DNA of 64,000 nucleotides from Eumeta japonica. Lineage: Eukaryota > Arthropoda > Insecta > Lepidoptera > Psychidae. Under the pieces are notes generated by a model. The model was not told the DNA's origin and made no database searches. It saw only the letters and a list, made by a program, of their open reading frames with translations. Position 1 is the stretch's first letter. Each line of letters opens with the position of its first letter. The stretch spans positions 62,001 through 126,000 of the forward strand of contig BGZK01001207.1 of assembly GCA_005406025.1 (NCBI GenBank). Direction: 5' to 3'. Shown here piece after piece: positions 25,022 through 35,960 of this stretch. Position numbers and translations under genes: made by a program.

Positions 25022-25459
25022 TTGCACAAATACTACTATATTTATTTCTTTTGTCGTCCATGCCGACACAAATTGGCGGCTTATAAATTTGTGATACATC
25101 GGTTATTCACTATACCTCTTAACAATCATAATTTCTCATTAGAATTAAATACCATTTACAGTATAGCATTGGCAAATGGATACAGTAAAAAATGTATTGA
25201 TGGACTCATTAATAAAAAACCAAAAAGTATTATAAAGAACAGTATCTATCCATCACAATCGAAAGAGCATAAGAAATATGTAGCTAGTTTAACATATTAT
25301 GGTACAATTTCAGAGAAAATTAAAAAAATGTTGAAAAAACATAATATTCATACGGCCTTTAAAACAAATAAGTATTTAAAAACTTTACGTAATAATAAAT
25401 ATAAATTGAACAGTAATAAAAAGTCCGGAATTTATAAATTAATTTGTGATGACTGCTAA
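25022..25459 (+). pseudogene. Penelope-like RT thumb to GIY-YIG start (145 codons)
   Basis: The frame carries HKLAAYKFVIHRLFTIPLNN and LNTIYSIALANGYSKKCIDGLI, the thumb-region pattern I recall from arthropod Penelope-like elements. It ends in SGIYKLICDDC, where GIYKL is the first half of a GIY-YIG motif. Just before it, IQKTHLHKYYYIYFF corresponds to the usual 'YRKPTxTD' motif with a frame shift. Confidence 0.85.
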
Positions 25460-25460
25460 T

Positions 25461-25482
25461 CGATATATATATATATATATAC
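25461..25482. repeat. (TA)n tract splitting the GIY-YIG domain
   Basis: A run of about nine TA units sits between GIYKLICDDC and YVGQTGRRF. In related proteins these motifs are separated by only a few residues (for example an 'x-x-IYVGQT' join). The tract is therefore probably a microsatellite expansion inside the dead endonuclease frame. Confidence 0.75.
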
Positions 25483-25762
25483 GTGTATGTAGGACAAACT
25501 GGACGTCGTTTTGAAAAAAATACAAAACACGAGGCCTTTAAAAATAATAAACCTGACAGATCTCATTTTGCTAAACATTTTAAAGAAACCGGTCATAGGC
25601 TCAATAACGATCCCAATTTCGATGTTTTGCGTGTGTGTGGGAAGGAGATACGTTTAAATGTTTTGTAATCTTTCGACGTTTTGAAACATAGAGATAATAA
25701 TAATATGCTCAATGACCACATTAATATTTATAAATCGCGTCTGTTGGATGCTCGCCTGTAAC
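25483..25762 (+). pseudogene. GIY-YIG endonuclease, C-terminal part
   Basis: The frame reads YVGQTGRRFEKNTKHEAFKN, then SHFAKHFKETGHRL and FDVLRVCGKEIRLNVL up to a stop at about 25666. Across the stop the same kind of sequence continues (SFDVLKHRDNNNMLNDHINI, then YKSRLLDARL, to about 25760). In the family this domain nicks target DNA to prime reverse transcription. The YVG half of GIY-YIG and the R of GRRF are visible. The domain is disrupted by the (TA)n tract and the stop. Confidence 0.88.
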
Positions 25763-25764
25763 TA

Positions 25765-26930
25765 TTCGAGTCATAGTTGGTGATAGTCTGCGACAATTGA
25801 TAGGCATGTCTATTGGCGATGGTCTGTAGCTGCTGGTAGGGATGCTTTCGACACCTTTTGCCGAATGGCATACAGCATCTCACTTGAGGAGGTTGGGTCC
25901 GCATTTGTCGGTCGAGGGATGGACGCGATCATTTTCCGTCCGCCAAACCGGCATTGAAGATGCGAGTGAAACATCATTTGCACAAGTAGATTCATGAGAA
26001 TGTTAAACGATTCTCACCACCACAATTACTTAAGGAATTGACTCGACTGCAAAAATTGTATGTAGCTCTTTAACTGTCAATGATTGTACTGCATAACAAG
26101 ATTTGTAGATTTATGGCAAGTGTCTACAGAGAGTGTCAAATAAATACAAAGATTAGAAACAAGAATCCAACTCAAAAAAAAATATAACAAGCTAGGTGTT
26201 TCTTTGAGAGATAAGGTAGAGTAAAGAGACACTGAATAGTAAAGACGTAGGTGGTGCTCATTTGTGAGCAGTCAGACTTTTATTTAGGTGTTATTAATTA
26301 ATTTACACGTAGTTCCAAAACTAAATGTCACCGACGACACCGCAATAGGTACAGTGATCATTAGCTTTCAACAAAACACATAGCTTCTTTACACGCTTTA
26401 GTTACTTTTTCCGTAGTGTGGTTTTAGTTTTTTAATTTGTAGATAATTTGAAGGTATGCAGTTGTATTCGCTTGTATTATAATTGCCGAAGCATCGGAAA
26501 AATCATGTGCTATAGTTGAATAAAGGTAGGTCGTCAGGGATGGTGGGGAATGGAAATTTAGGGGAGACTACAGCAGTGGACGACCAATGGCCGAAACGAA
26601 GGTGATACAAGGGCTATATCTTATATTAGAACAATGCTGTTGTAGATGTACGAATACCTGTTCATCAGACGAATCGAGGGCTTCATCTTGTAGTAGAATA
26701 AAGCTGTCGGTGTCGGAATACCTAGTTACATGGCGAATCAATAGCTTTGTAGCTTTAATATTTATACTCAATTGCGTAATGCGCGGGTGTACACTTTAAA
26801 TCACATGAAACATTATCTTCTTTCTCTTTCTTTCCTAATCGACAACCGATGCATATAAATTTAAAAAATCGGAGCCAATGTAACATCGGATAATGGCCGT
26901 ATAAACTGCATTTAATAGGTTATTTATTGA
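25765..26930. other. Noncoding stretch
   Basis: No recognised gene. The minus frame at 25810-25995 (61 codons) includes RPTNADPTSSSEMLYAIRQK, which could be a retroelement ORF1 fragment, but I cannot support that. The rest is mixed in composition. Confidence 0.35.
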
Positions 26931-26934
26931 GGCA

Positions 26935-27070
26935 AATGCATGTACATATTTAGTGGCGGTGGCGAGGGGCCCGCCTGCGCCCGCGCAGACAATGCGGCAC
27001 GCTCGATCACGAATTATTCAAGGCAATTAGCATAAGACACGATATGCAACGGGCGCGGGTAAACGACACT
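26935..27070. promoter_or_regulatory. GC-rich islet with GCAATTA site (candidate regulatory element)
   Basis: TGGCGGTGGCGAGGGGCCCGCC and CGCCCGCGCAGAC are followed by AAGGCAATTAGCATAAG, with GCAATTA at 27023-27029. AT-rich DNA lies on both sides. The same 7-mer occurs in other islets of this window (30650, 32651, 47331, 54872). The regulatory role is inferred only from composition and the recurring word. Confidence 0.35.
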
Positions 27071-27324
27071 GAACAGGTGTTAAAAAGTGGGCAATATGGA
27101 AGTCGTCGTATTCGAAGCGAGTGAGAATCATTGCTCGCTTACTATCGATGAACATCGAATAGATTTAAAGTTGGACGACGATAGTTAACGAACCATTGTT
27201 TTCCATCGTGTCGTATTCTTAACTAATGCTATCGAAAATATATAGAGAAATCGACACAAGCATGTATGTCAAAATAAACACAAAGCAGCATTTCGTGGTC
27301 GCTAGGGAGATTTGAATGTTCATT

Positions 27325-27341
27325 TTATATATATATATATA
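27325..27341. repeat. (TA)n microsatellite
   Basis: A run of about eight TA units in otherwise AT-rich DNA. Confidence 0.8.
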
Positions 27342-27344
27342 CGC

Positions 27345-29660
27345 CTTGAAGTTTAGCATATAATAATATTACTTTAATACACCTCTCACACGTATATTTT
27401 AGAAGTCAATAAAATCTAGGCTGAGCTTACGATAGGTTACACCTACTATAGCAGAAACTTACGTTTTCTTTGCTCGAACCATTGATCCAAAAAAAAAAAT
27501 TGTGCAGCTATGGTTGTAACTAAACACTGTAATTTAATGGAGAGGCGAGGGAGTTATATACACTCCATAGTAAATGAGATTGTTCTCTTAAAATATTGTA
27601 TTTTTAAATTTACACGTGTGCACTCTTATCAGCTAAAGTGCACTCGATGTGTTAAAGCCGATGATTTATGGTTGAATAAGAAAATGGTTTTGAAAATATT
27701 AAACAAAAATATATGAACAGGGGACAGTCTGGGAAGAATATGTTGTATGTGTTTAGAGTAGCCGGAAGTGGAGCGAGACAAGCGCAGAGGAACCATTAAT
27801 TAAAAAGTATTCAAAATACATAGTTTCAGTAGATGTTGCTTAAACTTTTCATTTTCTTCGATAACACGATGTAATTAAATGGGTGTGGACGAGCTACATA
27901 TAGCGTTTATTTAATTTTAAAATTATGAATTTTGTACACAAAGTTTTTTGACTGACATAATAATTTTTAATTTATTTCAAAGGATGCATTATACAAAACC
28001 TGCTCAAAATGACGCAATCACAATTCGTAAATAGTCTTTCTTTTTATGTCATTATTACGGTTACAATTACCCCATACATCCCAAATATACGGACATGCGG
28101 ACGTCATAACAACACTAGTTATTTATTTGGTTACAGAACCGTAAGAGTTAGACGGGGCTTGTCGACGTGTGTTCTGTCACAAACGAGGTTCAACATTGTA
28201 ATTTGTCCGATCGTGCAGGTGGTTGTAAGTTAATTTATTTTAAGTAATATCAATTACTTATAGATGTTTGAAGGCCGTGTTATTGATGAAATAAAGCGAC
28301 GTTTTTAAGTTTATTACGTAGAAAATATTTTTCTTGTGTTCGTTTACAGCAGTAACATTAAATTAAATGAAGCAATAGTTCGGTTAACTTATTGATTAAA
28401 TACAAATTAATTTGTTGTAATGAAATTTTTTTTAACTTAATAATTTTAACTTGTTACTGGTTAGTATCAATAATAAATATAGTGGATAGGTATTGGCGGC
28501 ATATTAAATGTTTGAAAATAAGAATGAGTCGGATGCACATGAAATAAGCATACGTCAAAGGAAATTTTCCTAATTTTGTTGTTGAAGTGTTGTTTTAAAC
28601 AGTGCGGTCGGGCGATATAAAACAGTGCGAGGCTATGTGATACACCATTAAAATATTAATACACCATATTAATATTTAGACTGTCTGAAAATCCACACTA
28701 CCCTCATTAATAAAATAAATCAATGAGATGTGTCGGTATCGGGCATCGTCGCCCCATCCGACAAAGCCTTTAACCCGCAACGGGCCCGCATCTGAGGTCC
28801 GAGCCCTTCAATATGAAATAAAAAGGGTGTGGGAGGGTGTACGCTTGAACGGTGGGATGATTGATACGGTATTCGTGTCGTTGCGTCTAGATTACACAAT
28901 CTGCCTTTTGCTGAAACACAATCTTCCACTTCAGGCCGAGGACTCAGATCTCAGATCTCCGCGCTGGCTCAGTGCCGGTCGGAGGCTGCTCACGACCACG
29001 GTCACCAGTATTATTACGTCGTCCGGACTGGCGGCTTAATCTGCTTTTCGAGGCAGGAAGAGAAGGGCATAATTTGACTTAATTAAAAGAATTCACCATT
29101 CAATCCGCCCATTGTCTGTATCGGATCCGAAACTTTCTTGTTTGAAGCAAAGCTCTCAACTGCTGAGCTACAGCAGCTTCATTGCCAGTGGTGGCTCACT
29201 ATCGACGAGCTGTGTGATCGCTACACCTCGACGCCTATCCCTATCAAGCATTGTACTCCTGCCAGTAGTGAGCGCACGCTGTTACTGTCAGGTGGAAGCT
29301 ATCGTTCCAGCTGCGGTGGTGCATTGTTCTAGAATGGCCCGAGAGCGTCATGTATAGCGGTTGCGCAACCTGTTCGCGGCCGCCCGTTATTGTATGATAA
29401 GTGTTGGCGGAGCGCGCTTTACCCGCCAATTACTCACAACCAACCCGAATTCGACCAAATCATCAGCGCCTGCGCATCTATACCCAGAGCTATGAATCAT
29501 GTAACGTCATCTTAGTTGTCAGATATATCATAGTAGTTTTACATAATTTGATGTAGCTTTCTTGTAGGCTGTATTCAGTTTATTATTGCACGACTCATAA
29601 TGCGATGCATTTGAGAGTACTTTATTATTGAAATAATTTGATGTAAAAGAAACAACAAAA
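27345..29660. other. Noncoding stretch
   Basis: No recognised gene. Overlapping frames at 28720-29040 and 29112-29430 on both strands fall in balanced-composition DNA and have no domain. The segment at about 28940-29050 has duplicated TCAGATCTCAGATCTC wording. Some of this may be decayed repeat. Confidence 0.35.
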
Positions 29661-29672
29661 AAAATTTTAAAT

Positions 29673-29708
29673 ACTTTATTGACGATAATTTTTTATCGTC
29701 AATAAAGT
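29673..29708. repeat. Perfect 15-bp hairpin
   Basis: ACTTTATTGACGATA (29673-29687) and its exact reverse complement (29694-29708) flank a 6-bp AT-rich loop. The high AT content makes a chance origin possible. Confidence 0.8.
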
Positions 29709-30604
29709 CATAGAATGAGTTAAACTTGAAAACACGATAATATGTAAAAAAATCTTTAATTTAACCTTTTTATTAACTTTAGAACTACAAGTAGTTTTCT
29801 ATTGCAAATGGCTGTCTAGTTTGGTATCGCAAAATTATGATTAATAAAAATATAATTTTAGAAACGAAATTCTGTTCTATAAAAGAGGTACTGCAATTTT
29901 TGGTTGCAACTCCTAGTAGTAAGTAAATCTATCTACGAGTATTCGTCGCACGTCTGTCGAAGAGATTGAGTTGTGGTGATTGCAATAATATACACCACAT
30001 GACACTTCTTAATTTTTATTTGTTTCTTATCAAAAAGCAATCGAGTGTTATGAAGTTTACACTTTTGAATTTTTCAAATATTTTTTATTACTCCAAGTTT
30101 AAGCAATAATTAAGTTAAGCAAATAATTCTTTTATTTTTTAGTGTAATACATCTTAATTTGTGCTCTCAGTTATTTTAAGAAATTGTTGTAAAAGATGTA
30201 GAACAACATATTTAATACTCAGGTGATTCGAGGTGATTCATGATTAATAATATATGTATCATAATTGCTATGCAATAAATAATTGTAATGTAAAAACGAA
30301 CTGATATGTATTAGTATCTCATAATAACTAATATTTTTGCTGACAGAGAGAAAATAGTTGATTTATATTTGACATTTATGCATTTAATTTCCAAATGAAC
30401 GAAAACATTGATTAATGCAACATAACATTAATTTTTGTAATAGAAATTTGGTAATCTTTTTATTTTATAGAAGTAAAAGGATTTTGTAAAGTTATGGAAA
30501 TATATTGTTATTTATGAAATCTGTACAAATGCTATTTTTATTTATTTCAAGAAAATCATTAAAAAATGTTTTTAAAGCCAATATTATCGTTAAAACTCTC
30601 GACT

Positions 30605-30850
30605 ATACCAATTCTGTCCCGCGACTGCCGGTATAGGCGGCGGAGTACCCCGCAATTACGTTATTAGAGCGCCGACCCGCCGGTAGCGTGACGCCCCCGC
30701 CGCGCCCCGCCACGGCCCGGCGCCCGTTAATTGCGGCTCCAGCTCGACCGGGTCACACGATCACTTTCCAAGGCGATTCTTTCCTCTAAATAATTGTAAC
30801 AAGTTTAATGTTAGAAGACCGGCCGGTGCGAGCGCGGCCCACTAGGTCGG
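30605..30850. promoter_or_regulatory. GC-rich islet with an inverted pair of CCGCAATTA sites
   Basis: The islet contains CCGCAATTA at 30650-30658 and its exact reverse complement TAATTGCGG at 30728-30736. These bracket a core of about 70 bp that is rich in CG (GACGCCCCCGCCGCGCCCCGCC). AT-rich DNA lies on both sides. CAATTA/TAATTG is the core recognised by many homeodomain proteins, so a developmental enhancer is plausible. No coding frame is present. Function is inferred. Confidence 0.4.
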
Positions 30851-31079
30851 ATCCATAAAGAAAATAAACACATTTATTAAATTCGGTAATAATTAATAAT
30901 TCAAAACATTACAAAATACACAAAAGTATGTAGATTATTCCATTGCTAAAGAACACATCATGAATATTAATTTTCATCGCGTACAAAATTGCAAAACACT
31001 ATTCCAAAATAATGAATATTAAACTGAAACTTGTCTAAATTTTCCGTTTTTCAATAAAAAAATTAAATATGTGCAAAAA

Positions 31080-31345
31080 TTATTCTTTTTGATGCAGATA
31101 CGGACATAGTTTGCGAAATCTATTTTGTCCTAAACATATTACACGAAGACAAAGCATTTCACCGCAAAGAGAAACATAAGTACCTCTCTGTGGTCTATAT
31201 GATGCGTAAAATTTAACTTTACTTAACAATTCTGAACAGTCGAGAAAATACTGCTGTTCTGGACTTTTTAGGTAAGACCCATCCCGACGCTTACCTGTGA
31301 CGTGCGGTAACGTGCAGCATGCGACTGCTCTACGACGAATCGAAT
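31080..31345 (-). other. Unique 3' flank of the long minus-strand frame
   Basis: The longest open frame in the window (31080-31961, 293 codons) leaves the minisatellite at about 31345. It continues for about 88 codons in unique sequence, including SPEQQYFLDCSELLSKVKFY and RGTYVSLCGEMLCLRVICLG, to a stop at 31080. I recognise no family. The repeat part is open for trivial reasons, so this is weak evidence for a gene. It could be an exon or chance. Confidence 0.2.
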
Positions 31346-31950
31346 AGAATATAAATGGGCGTGGAGAACAGGACCGGGATCGGTATGAAGAAGAATATAA
31401 ATGGGCGTGGAGAACAGGACCGGGATCGGAATGAAGAAGAATATAAATGCGCATGGAGAACAGGACCGGGATCGGAATGAAGAAGAATATAAATGGGCAT
31501 GGAAAACAGGACCGGGATCGGAATGAAGAAGAATATAAATAGGCATGGAGAACAGGACCAGGATCGGTATGAAAGAAGAAAAGAATATAAATGGGGAGAG
31601 ACAGGACCAAGGGGTCGGAATGAAGAAGAATATAAATGGGCGTGGAGAACAGGACCAGGATCGGAATGAAGAAGAATATAAATGGGCATGGAGAACAGGA
31701 CCGGGATCGGAATGAAGAAGAATATAAATGGGCATGGAAAACAGGACCGGGATCGGAATGAAGAAGAATATAAATAGGCATGGAGAACAGGACCGGGATC
31801 GGTATGAAGAAGAATATAAATGGGCGTGGAGAACAGGACCGGGATCGGAATGAAGAAGAATATAAATGGGCATGGAGAGGACCGGGATCGGAATGAAGAA
31901 GAATATAAATGGGCATAGAGAACAGGACCGGGATCGGAATCCAGAACGGG
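31345..31950. repeat. 46-bp minisatellite, 13 units
   Basis: Units begin with ATAAAT at 31351, 31397, 31443, 31489, 31535, 31587, 31632, 31678, 31724, 31770, 31816, 31862 and 31905. Spacing is 46 bp except for one 52-bp, one 45-bp and one 43-bp unit. Each unit includes TATAAATGGGCRTGGARAAC, GGACCGGGATCGG and a GAAGAAGAA run. Variants (GGAAAAC, AGGCATGG, CGGTATG) recur in the same order at 31489-31580 and 31724-31815. This indicates a block duplication of about 235 bp. The minus-strand unit contains no stop triplet in any phase, so all three minus frames are open across the array. Confidence 0.95.
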
Positions 31951-32003
31951 ATTGAGGTCAAGATTATGGTTAATTATCGCAATCGGTCGATATATAAGAC
32001 AAA

Positions 32004-32036
32004 GGAATCCATTCTGTCGCGGACGGAATGGATTCC
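32004..32036. repeat. Hairpin next to the minisatellite
   Basis: GGAATCCATTC (32004-32014) and its exact reverse complement GAATGGATTCC (32026-32036) flank an 11-bp GC-rich loop (TGTCGCGGACG). A TATATAAG word lies 10-15 bp upstream. Confidence 0.75.
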
Positions 32037-32579
32037 GTTCCAAATATTTGCTCAGGCAAACAATACAATGTATGGTGTAGGTTTAAGGCGGGCAATGTAG
32101 CACCAGGTTTCTTATCGCTAAATGAAAAGACAAGGTATATGTTCGCTTTAGCTCATCATAATTGAAATTGTAATGCACTTCGACGATATAAAAAACACAT
32201 TTATTCCAAGATACCTTTTAAGTAATCTCAATACTACTTTGAGTAATTCAATTTGTATCGAAGGAAAAAAATTATTACGGACTTTAATTGGATGGGTTGT
32301 GTAGATGTATGTAGGTACTTAATTACAAGAATTTCTGAAACACTTAATGGATACTCCATATTTCTTTGGATTATTTAATTTTATGATTTAAATTATGTGA
32401 TGCGTTCACTTATGGTTTTTCTCAACTGTTTTATCATACTTTATTATAGTTCGTTTGTCATTAAAAGTAAAAAAACAGTGAACACGCCACACCACTGACC
32501 AAAACCATACCAATAAATTCGATAGTGAATATCAACAAATCTCCCATTTATTTCTAAACATCGTTATATCGGAACACGA

Positions 32580-32770
32580 GTCGATTAGCAATAAACCATT
32601 GCAATGCTGCATTAAGCGGACGCGGGCGCTGGCGCGGCGCAAAGTGGCCCGCAATTAAACCGCTGGAGACATATATCAAGCGATGAAAGCGCTTAATTGC
32701 CGCGCGCCGCATCTGACACGGGGACATGACGTGGCGGAAGGCGACGCTGGATTAGGGGCGTGATGTTAAT
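32580..32770. promoter_or_regulatory. GC-rich islet with an inverted pair of GCAATTAA sites
   Basis: GCAATTAA at 32651-32658 and its exact reverse complement TTAATTGC at 32693-32700 lie 34 bp apart in GC-rich sequence (GCGGACGCGGGCGCTGGCGC upstream, CGCGCGCCGCATCTG downstream). ATATATCAAG and a TTCTGATTGATTG word are also nearby. AT-rich DNA surrounds it. The layout resembles the islets at 30605 and 54650. A homeodomain-bound enhancer is inferred, not shown. Confidence 0.42.
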
Positions 32771-33424
32771 TCTGATTGATTGCACATTTTTTGAGTTTTC
32801 TAGCAGCGATCTTGCAGTTTTGATGATTTACGTTCCAATTTCGGACTATTATGAGTGAAAGTGGTGGATGCCAAAGTGTTTTCTTGTTTCTGAGCATTTA
32901 ATTTTTAGCTACATTTTCGACAGGAAACGAGTTGGATAGAATGAACGTAGAAAATAGGTTGACAGAAAATTGCTAAGCGACGATTGAGGTCCTCCGAAGT
33001 AAAGCTGGTCAATGTAATACGTATCGATCATAAGTACACGTTCACATCTAAGTAAGTATACCGACTGTCATTACGCCGTCACTGATCGTCCACCGTCCTG
33101 CATGCGCAGTTGGACGTCATGTAATGCTTCGATCCTCGCTAACACAGACGTCGCTCAGCAACGTCTCGTCCGCTGTCGATGATGGATGTAGAAGATGAGA
33201 CCTTCAGAAATGAAAGTTGGAAGAATTCATTCTAAATTTAAACAGACGAGCCCGTTAGCAAACGAAACAAATACCAAAAATATTTATTTTTAAAAAACAC
33301 GTTTCAGCATAAGCATTGTGGTGGTCTTCTTAACCATAAAAGTACACAATACTTGTGCCAGGAGACCATGTTCTTCCATATCATACACTATTTTAGTCAA
33401 TTACCAGGTACTTTTATTGACATT

Positions 33425-33935
33425 ATTTAAAAATTGTCAAGAGAGATATAAAATCGTTCCAAAGAAGAAGCGACATCCACAACATTAACACTAGACTTAA
33501 GCACGATCTTGCCGCTCGTACAACCCGTCTAAACAAAGTTAGCAAAACGTTTGAGGGGCAATGTGTAAGCTTTTACAATAAGATTCTAGCTGAAATCCAA
33601 AGTTTACCATTTTTTGAAATTAAATGTTTCGTTAAGAGAGAGTTATATTGTGTCTGAATTCTTAAATTAAAAAAGAAACCCTTGAGATTGAACTGCTCGG
33701 TTATCAGGTTGCTTCATATCATTTGTAAATGTCGACCAAATTAATACTTACTCAACACGTTCTATTGATAAATAAAAAAAGAGCAACCTTTGAGTTTTTT
33801 GCTCATTATTCTCAAGGTGATTTGGTATTTGGAATGGGTGGTAATGTCGAAAAGAATTTGTTAATGACGTATTTAAAGTGTAATTTCATTATCTACGAAA
33901 CATGTCCCATGTTTTATTTGATTTGGTTTATAACT
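33425..33935 (+). mobile_element. LINE 3' end (jockey/CR1-like), copy B
   Basis: The plus strand reads SDIHNINTRLKHDLA, TRLNKVSKTFEGQC and YNKILAEIQSLPFFEIKCFV. This is the same ORF2 C-terminal region as copy A (22055-22740) but with fewer interruptions. It is followed by the shared 3' UTR (CAACACGTTCTATTGATAAAT, GGAATGGGTGGTAATGTCGAA) and a TTTGATTTGG tail. The 5' end is truncated at about 33425. Confidence 0.87.
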
Positions 33936-33954
33936 TTTTAAATCTTATTATACA

Positions 33955-34140
33955 CTAGCTCTCACCAGCGACTCTGCCCGCGTAGATAGACAATGAATGA
34001 AACTTGCTTTATTTTCAAAGTTAGACCTCCACCTAGATACCAGTGAAAATCGCATTCAATTTTTCAGGGCGGCAGTTTTTCGTCATGTGCGAACAAACAA
34101 AAACACAAATGTACAGACAGACAAATTAACGTTTTGGCTC
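33955..34140. repeat. Possible dispersed-repeat fragment
   Basis: ACTAGCTCTCACCAGCGACTC followed by TGCCCGCGTAGATAG resembles the 'cgacttcgtccgcg' start I recall for a widespread lepidopteran repeat. A later segment includes ACAGACAGACAAATTAACG. It is diverged, and its ends are not visible. Confidence 0.4.
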
Positions 34141-34144
34141 CTAT

Positions 34145-35640
34145 TGTACTCGAAAACCCCAATTCATAAAACACTTGCATCACGCGATAAATATGCCTTG
34201 TACGGAGTAGTAAGAGAACGAAGTGCCCATAGCAACCCTGACTGTAGCGTGGCTGTGAGCTGAGAAATCCCGATCATAGTGTCGACACTCGATTGATGAT
34301 CCATCATAATCAATAAGAAAGCAAAAAGTGACGCATTTACGTATGAAAAAGTAAGAACAATCAAACTGGCCTTTAGTTTAGAATACAGAAACGTTGCAAA
34401 TTGACCTATGAAAAAAAAAAGTTTCTTCTAAGACGTCACACTTCGAAAGTCGTAAGGTAAACGCGAAAAGTGGCTTTTTCTTTTATATGCCGAGTACGTC
34501 CCGAACTTGACGCGGTTAAGTTTAGAGCGAAAGTGGCAGCGGCCATCGGCTAGTCTTCGCTCAGGTACAGCCAGGGACAGCCACATGGTACTTAACGGCA
34601 AGTGTTACGTAACCTAGCACTGGACACGCATACGCATGGCATTCATAGGCGTCTTCAAGTTTGGCGATAACTGATTATATTTAGTCAATTTTTCTCCTAA
34701 TTTCTAAATATTTTTTTCAAACTGTATTTTATTATATAGGGTCTTGTTATAATTAAGTTTAACGCTTATTTTTTGATTAGGGGTTATTAATAATAGTATA
34801 GTATTCTTTAAAGACTGAGGCGAATAAACCTCGGATTTAAATAAAATATATGTATTCGGCGTATAAAAAGTTAGCTGAGAAACAGATATGGTGTACATAA
34901 ATCTCTTGATATGGTGTTTTGTAATTTTGAATATATATGGATGTTTTCTCGTAAGTATATGCGCGATGTCATTATTAATCACCGATCGGACGGCCGCTTA
35001 GCTGCGTGCGCGCAGTCGCGGGAGTGACAATCAAATTAAAAATTCAAGCATCAGGCACAACATCGATCTTCTCCACGACCCTCGGCGTATAGAGCACTTA
35101 TGATAAATACCCCATACTCGCACTAAACGGACTGAATAAAGATTTGTCGTCATCGAGTTCGTCATACGTAGATATGATTATGAATTTTTTCCTCAATTTT
35201 TAACCGAATTTAAAACAAGACACTCTATGCATGGGTCTAATTTTAAACGAATTTGAAAGTATATAAAATTTAAATTGATATTAAAATTTAATTTAATTTT
35301 AAAAAATAACTTTACATTTTTGTAGTTACTGTGAGCAGTCTTAAGTCACAAAAAAAGATGTTAATAAGTACTACATTAATGTTATTAATTTTTATAACAC
35401 CATTAAAATTAGAACTCTTTAGACGGTAACATGTCATTTTATAAATTAGGTGATTAACTGTAGATATAAATTGAGCTTCGTTGCAATTAATTACTATAAA
35501 AATGAATTCGCTAGCTTTATAAAGTTCATAAAACCTTGAACGAAGTGATAAAAATTTGGCTACTACTTTCTGTATTTCTCTGCTCCTCTTCCTTTGTATC
35601 ATAATTATTAGTGTGAATTGTTTGTGGTTCCGTCGAAGAC
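34145..35640. other. Noncoding stretch
   Basis: AT-rich, with a GC-richer patch at about 34985-35030. Open frames of up to 135 codons on the minus strand (35312-35719) show no recognisable domain. No gene or RNA recognised. Confidence 0.35.
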
Positions 35641-35644
35641 GGGC

Positions 35645-35960
35645 AATCGTTGTGCATATGGCCAAAGCTTTACAGTGCTCATCCGGCGCTGGCGCTGCCG
35701 CACAAAACAATTCCCCCATGTGTCGTTATTGATCGAGAGAGGCACTCTATCTTCGCGCCGTCGTTGGCGTGCGCACACGCAGCTTATTTAATTAATTCGG
35801 CCGTGCGAGCCGACGACTGCGTTATTAATCTCAACGTTCGGTGGTCTGTCCGCGCGTCTGACCTCTCGCCACTACGGCCGTAGACGTCTTCACCTCGCGC
35901 AGTTAGAGCGTAGACGCCTCGGCTTTGTCCCGTAGAGTTTTTAAACGTGATCGGTGTTTT
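35645..35960. promoter_or_regulatory. GC-rich islet with ATTTAATTAATT core (candidate regulatory)
   Basis: CG-rich sequence (GGCGCTGGCGCTGCCGC; CGCGCCGTCGTTGGCGTGCG) surrounds TTATTTAATTAATTCGGCC and GCGTTATTAATCTC. The homeodomain-like AT words set within GC-rich DNA resemble the other islets. The overlapping frames on both strands are compositional. Confidence 0.3.

Larger units (their letters stand above)
23764..25762 (+). mobile_element. Penelope-like retroelement, nearly full length but broken
   Basis: In order along the plus strand: an N-terminal RT region with SKADKGNAIVIMNKSDY and APRLYGLPKVHKEGE-SVRPVVSY (to 24429); LISFDVDSLFTNVSF (about 24541-24583); MDSPLSPSMAEFYKNEF and YYFRYVDDIII (24728-24847); the RT thumb region; and a C-terminal GIY-YIG endonuclease (from about 25420). 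RT followed by GIY-YIG is the defining arrangement of endonuclease-bearing Penelope-like elements. Several stops and frame shifts separate the pieces, so the copy is dead. I could not find the flanking pseudo-LTRs or target duplication, and the 5' end may lie upstream of 23764. Confidence 0.9.

Noticed and set aside
25810..25995. Retroelement ORF1 fragment on the minus strand
   Set aside because: TSSSEMLYAIRQK looks suggestive, but there is no zinc knuckle or other defining motif.
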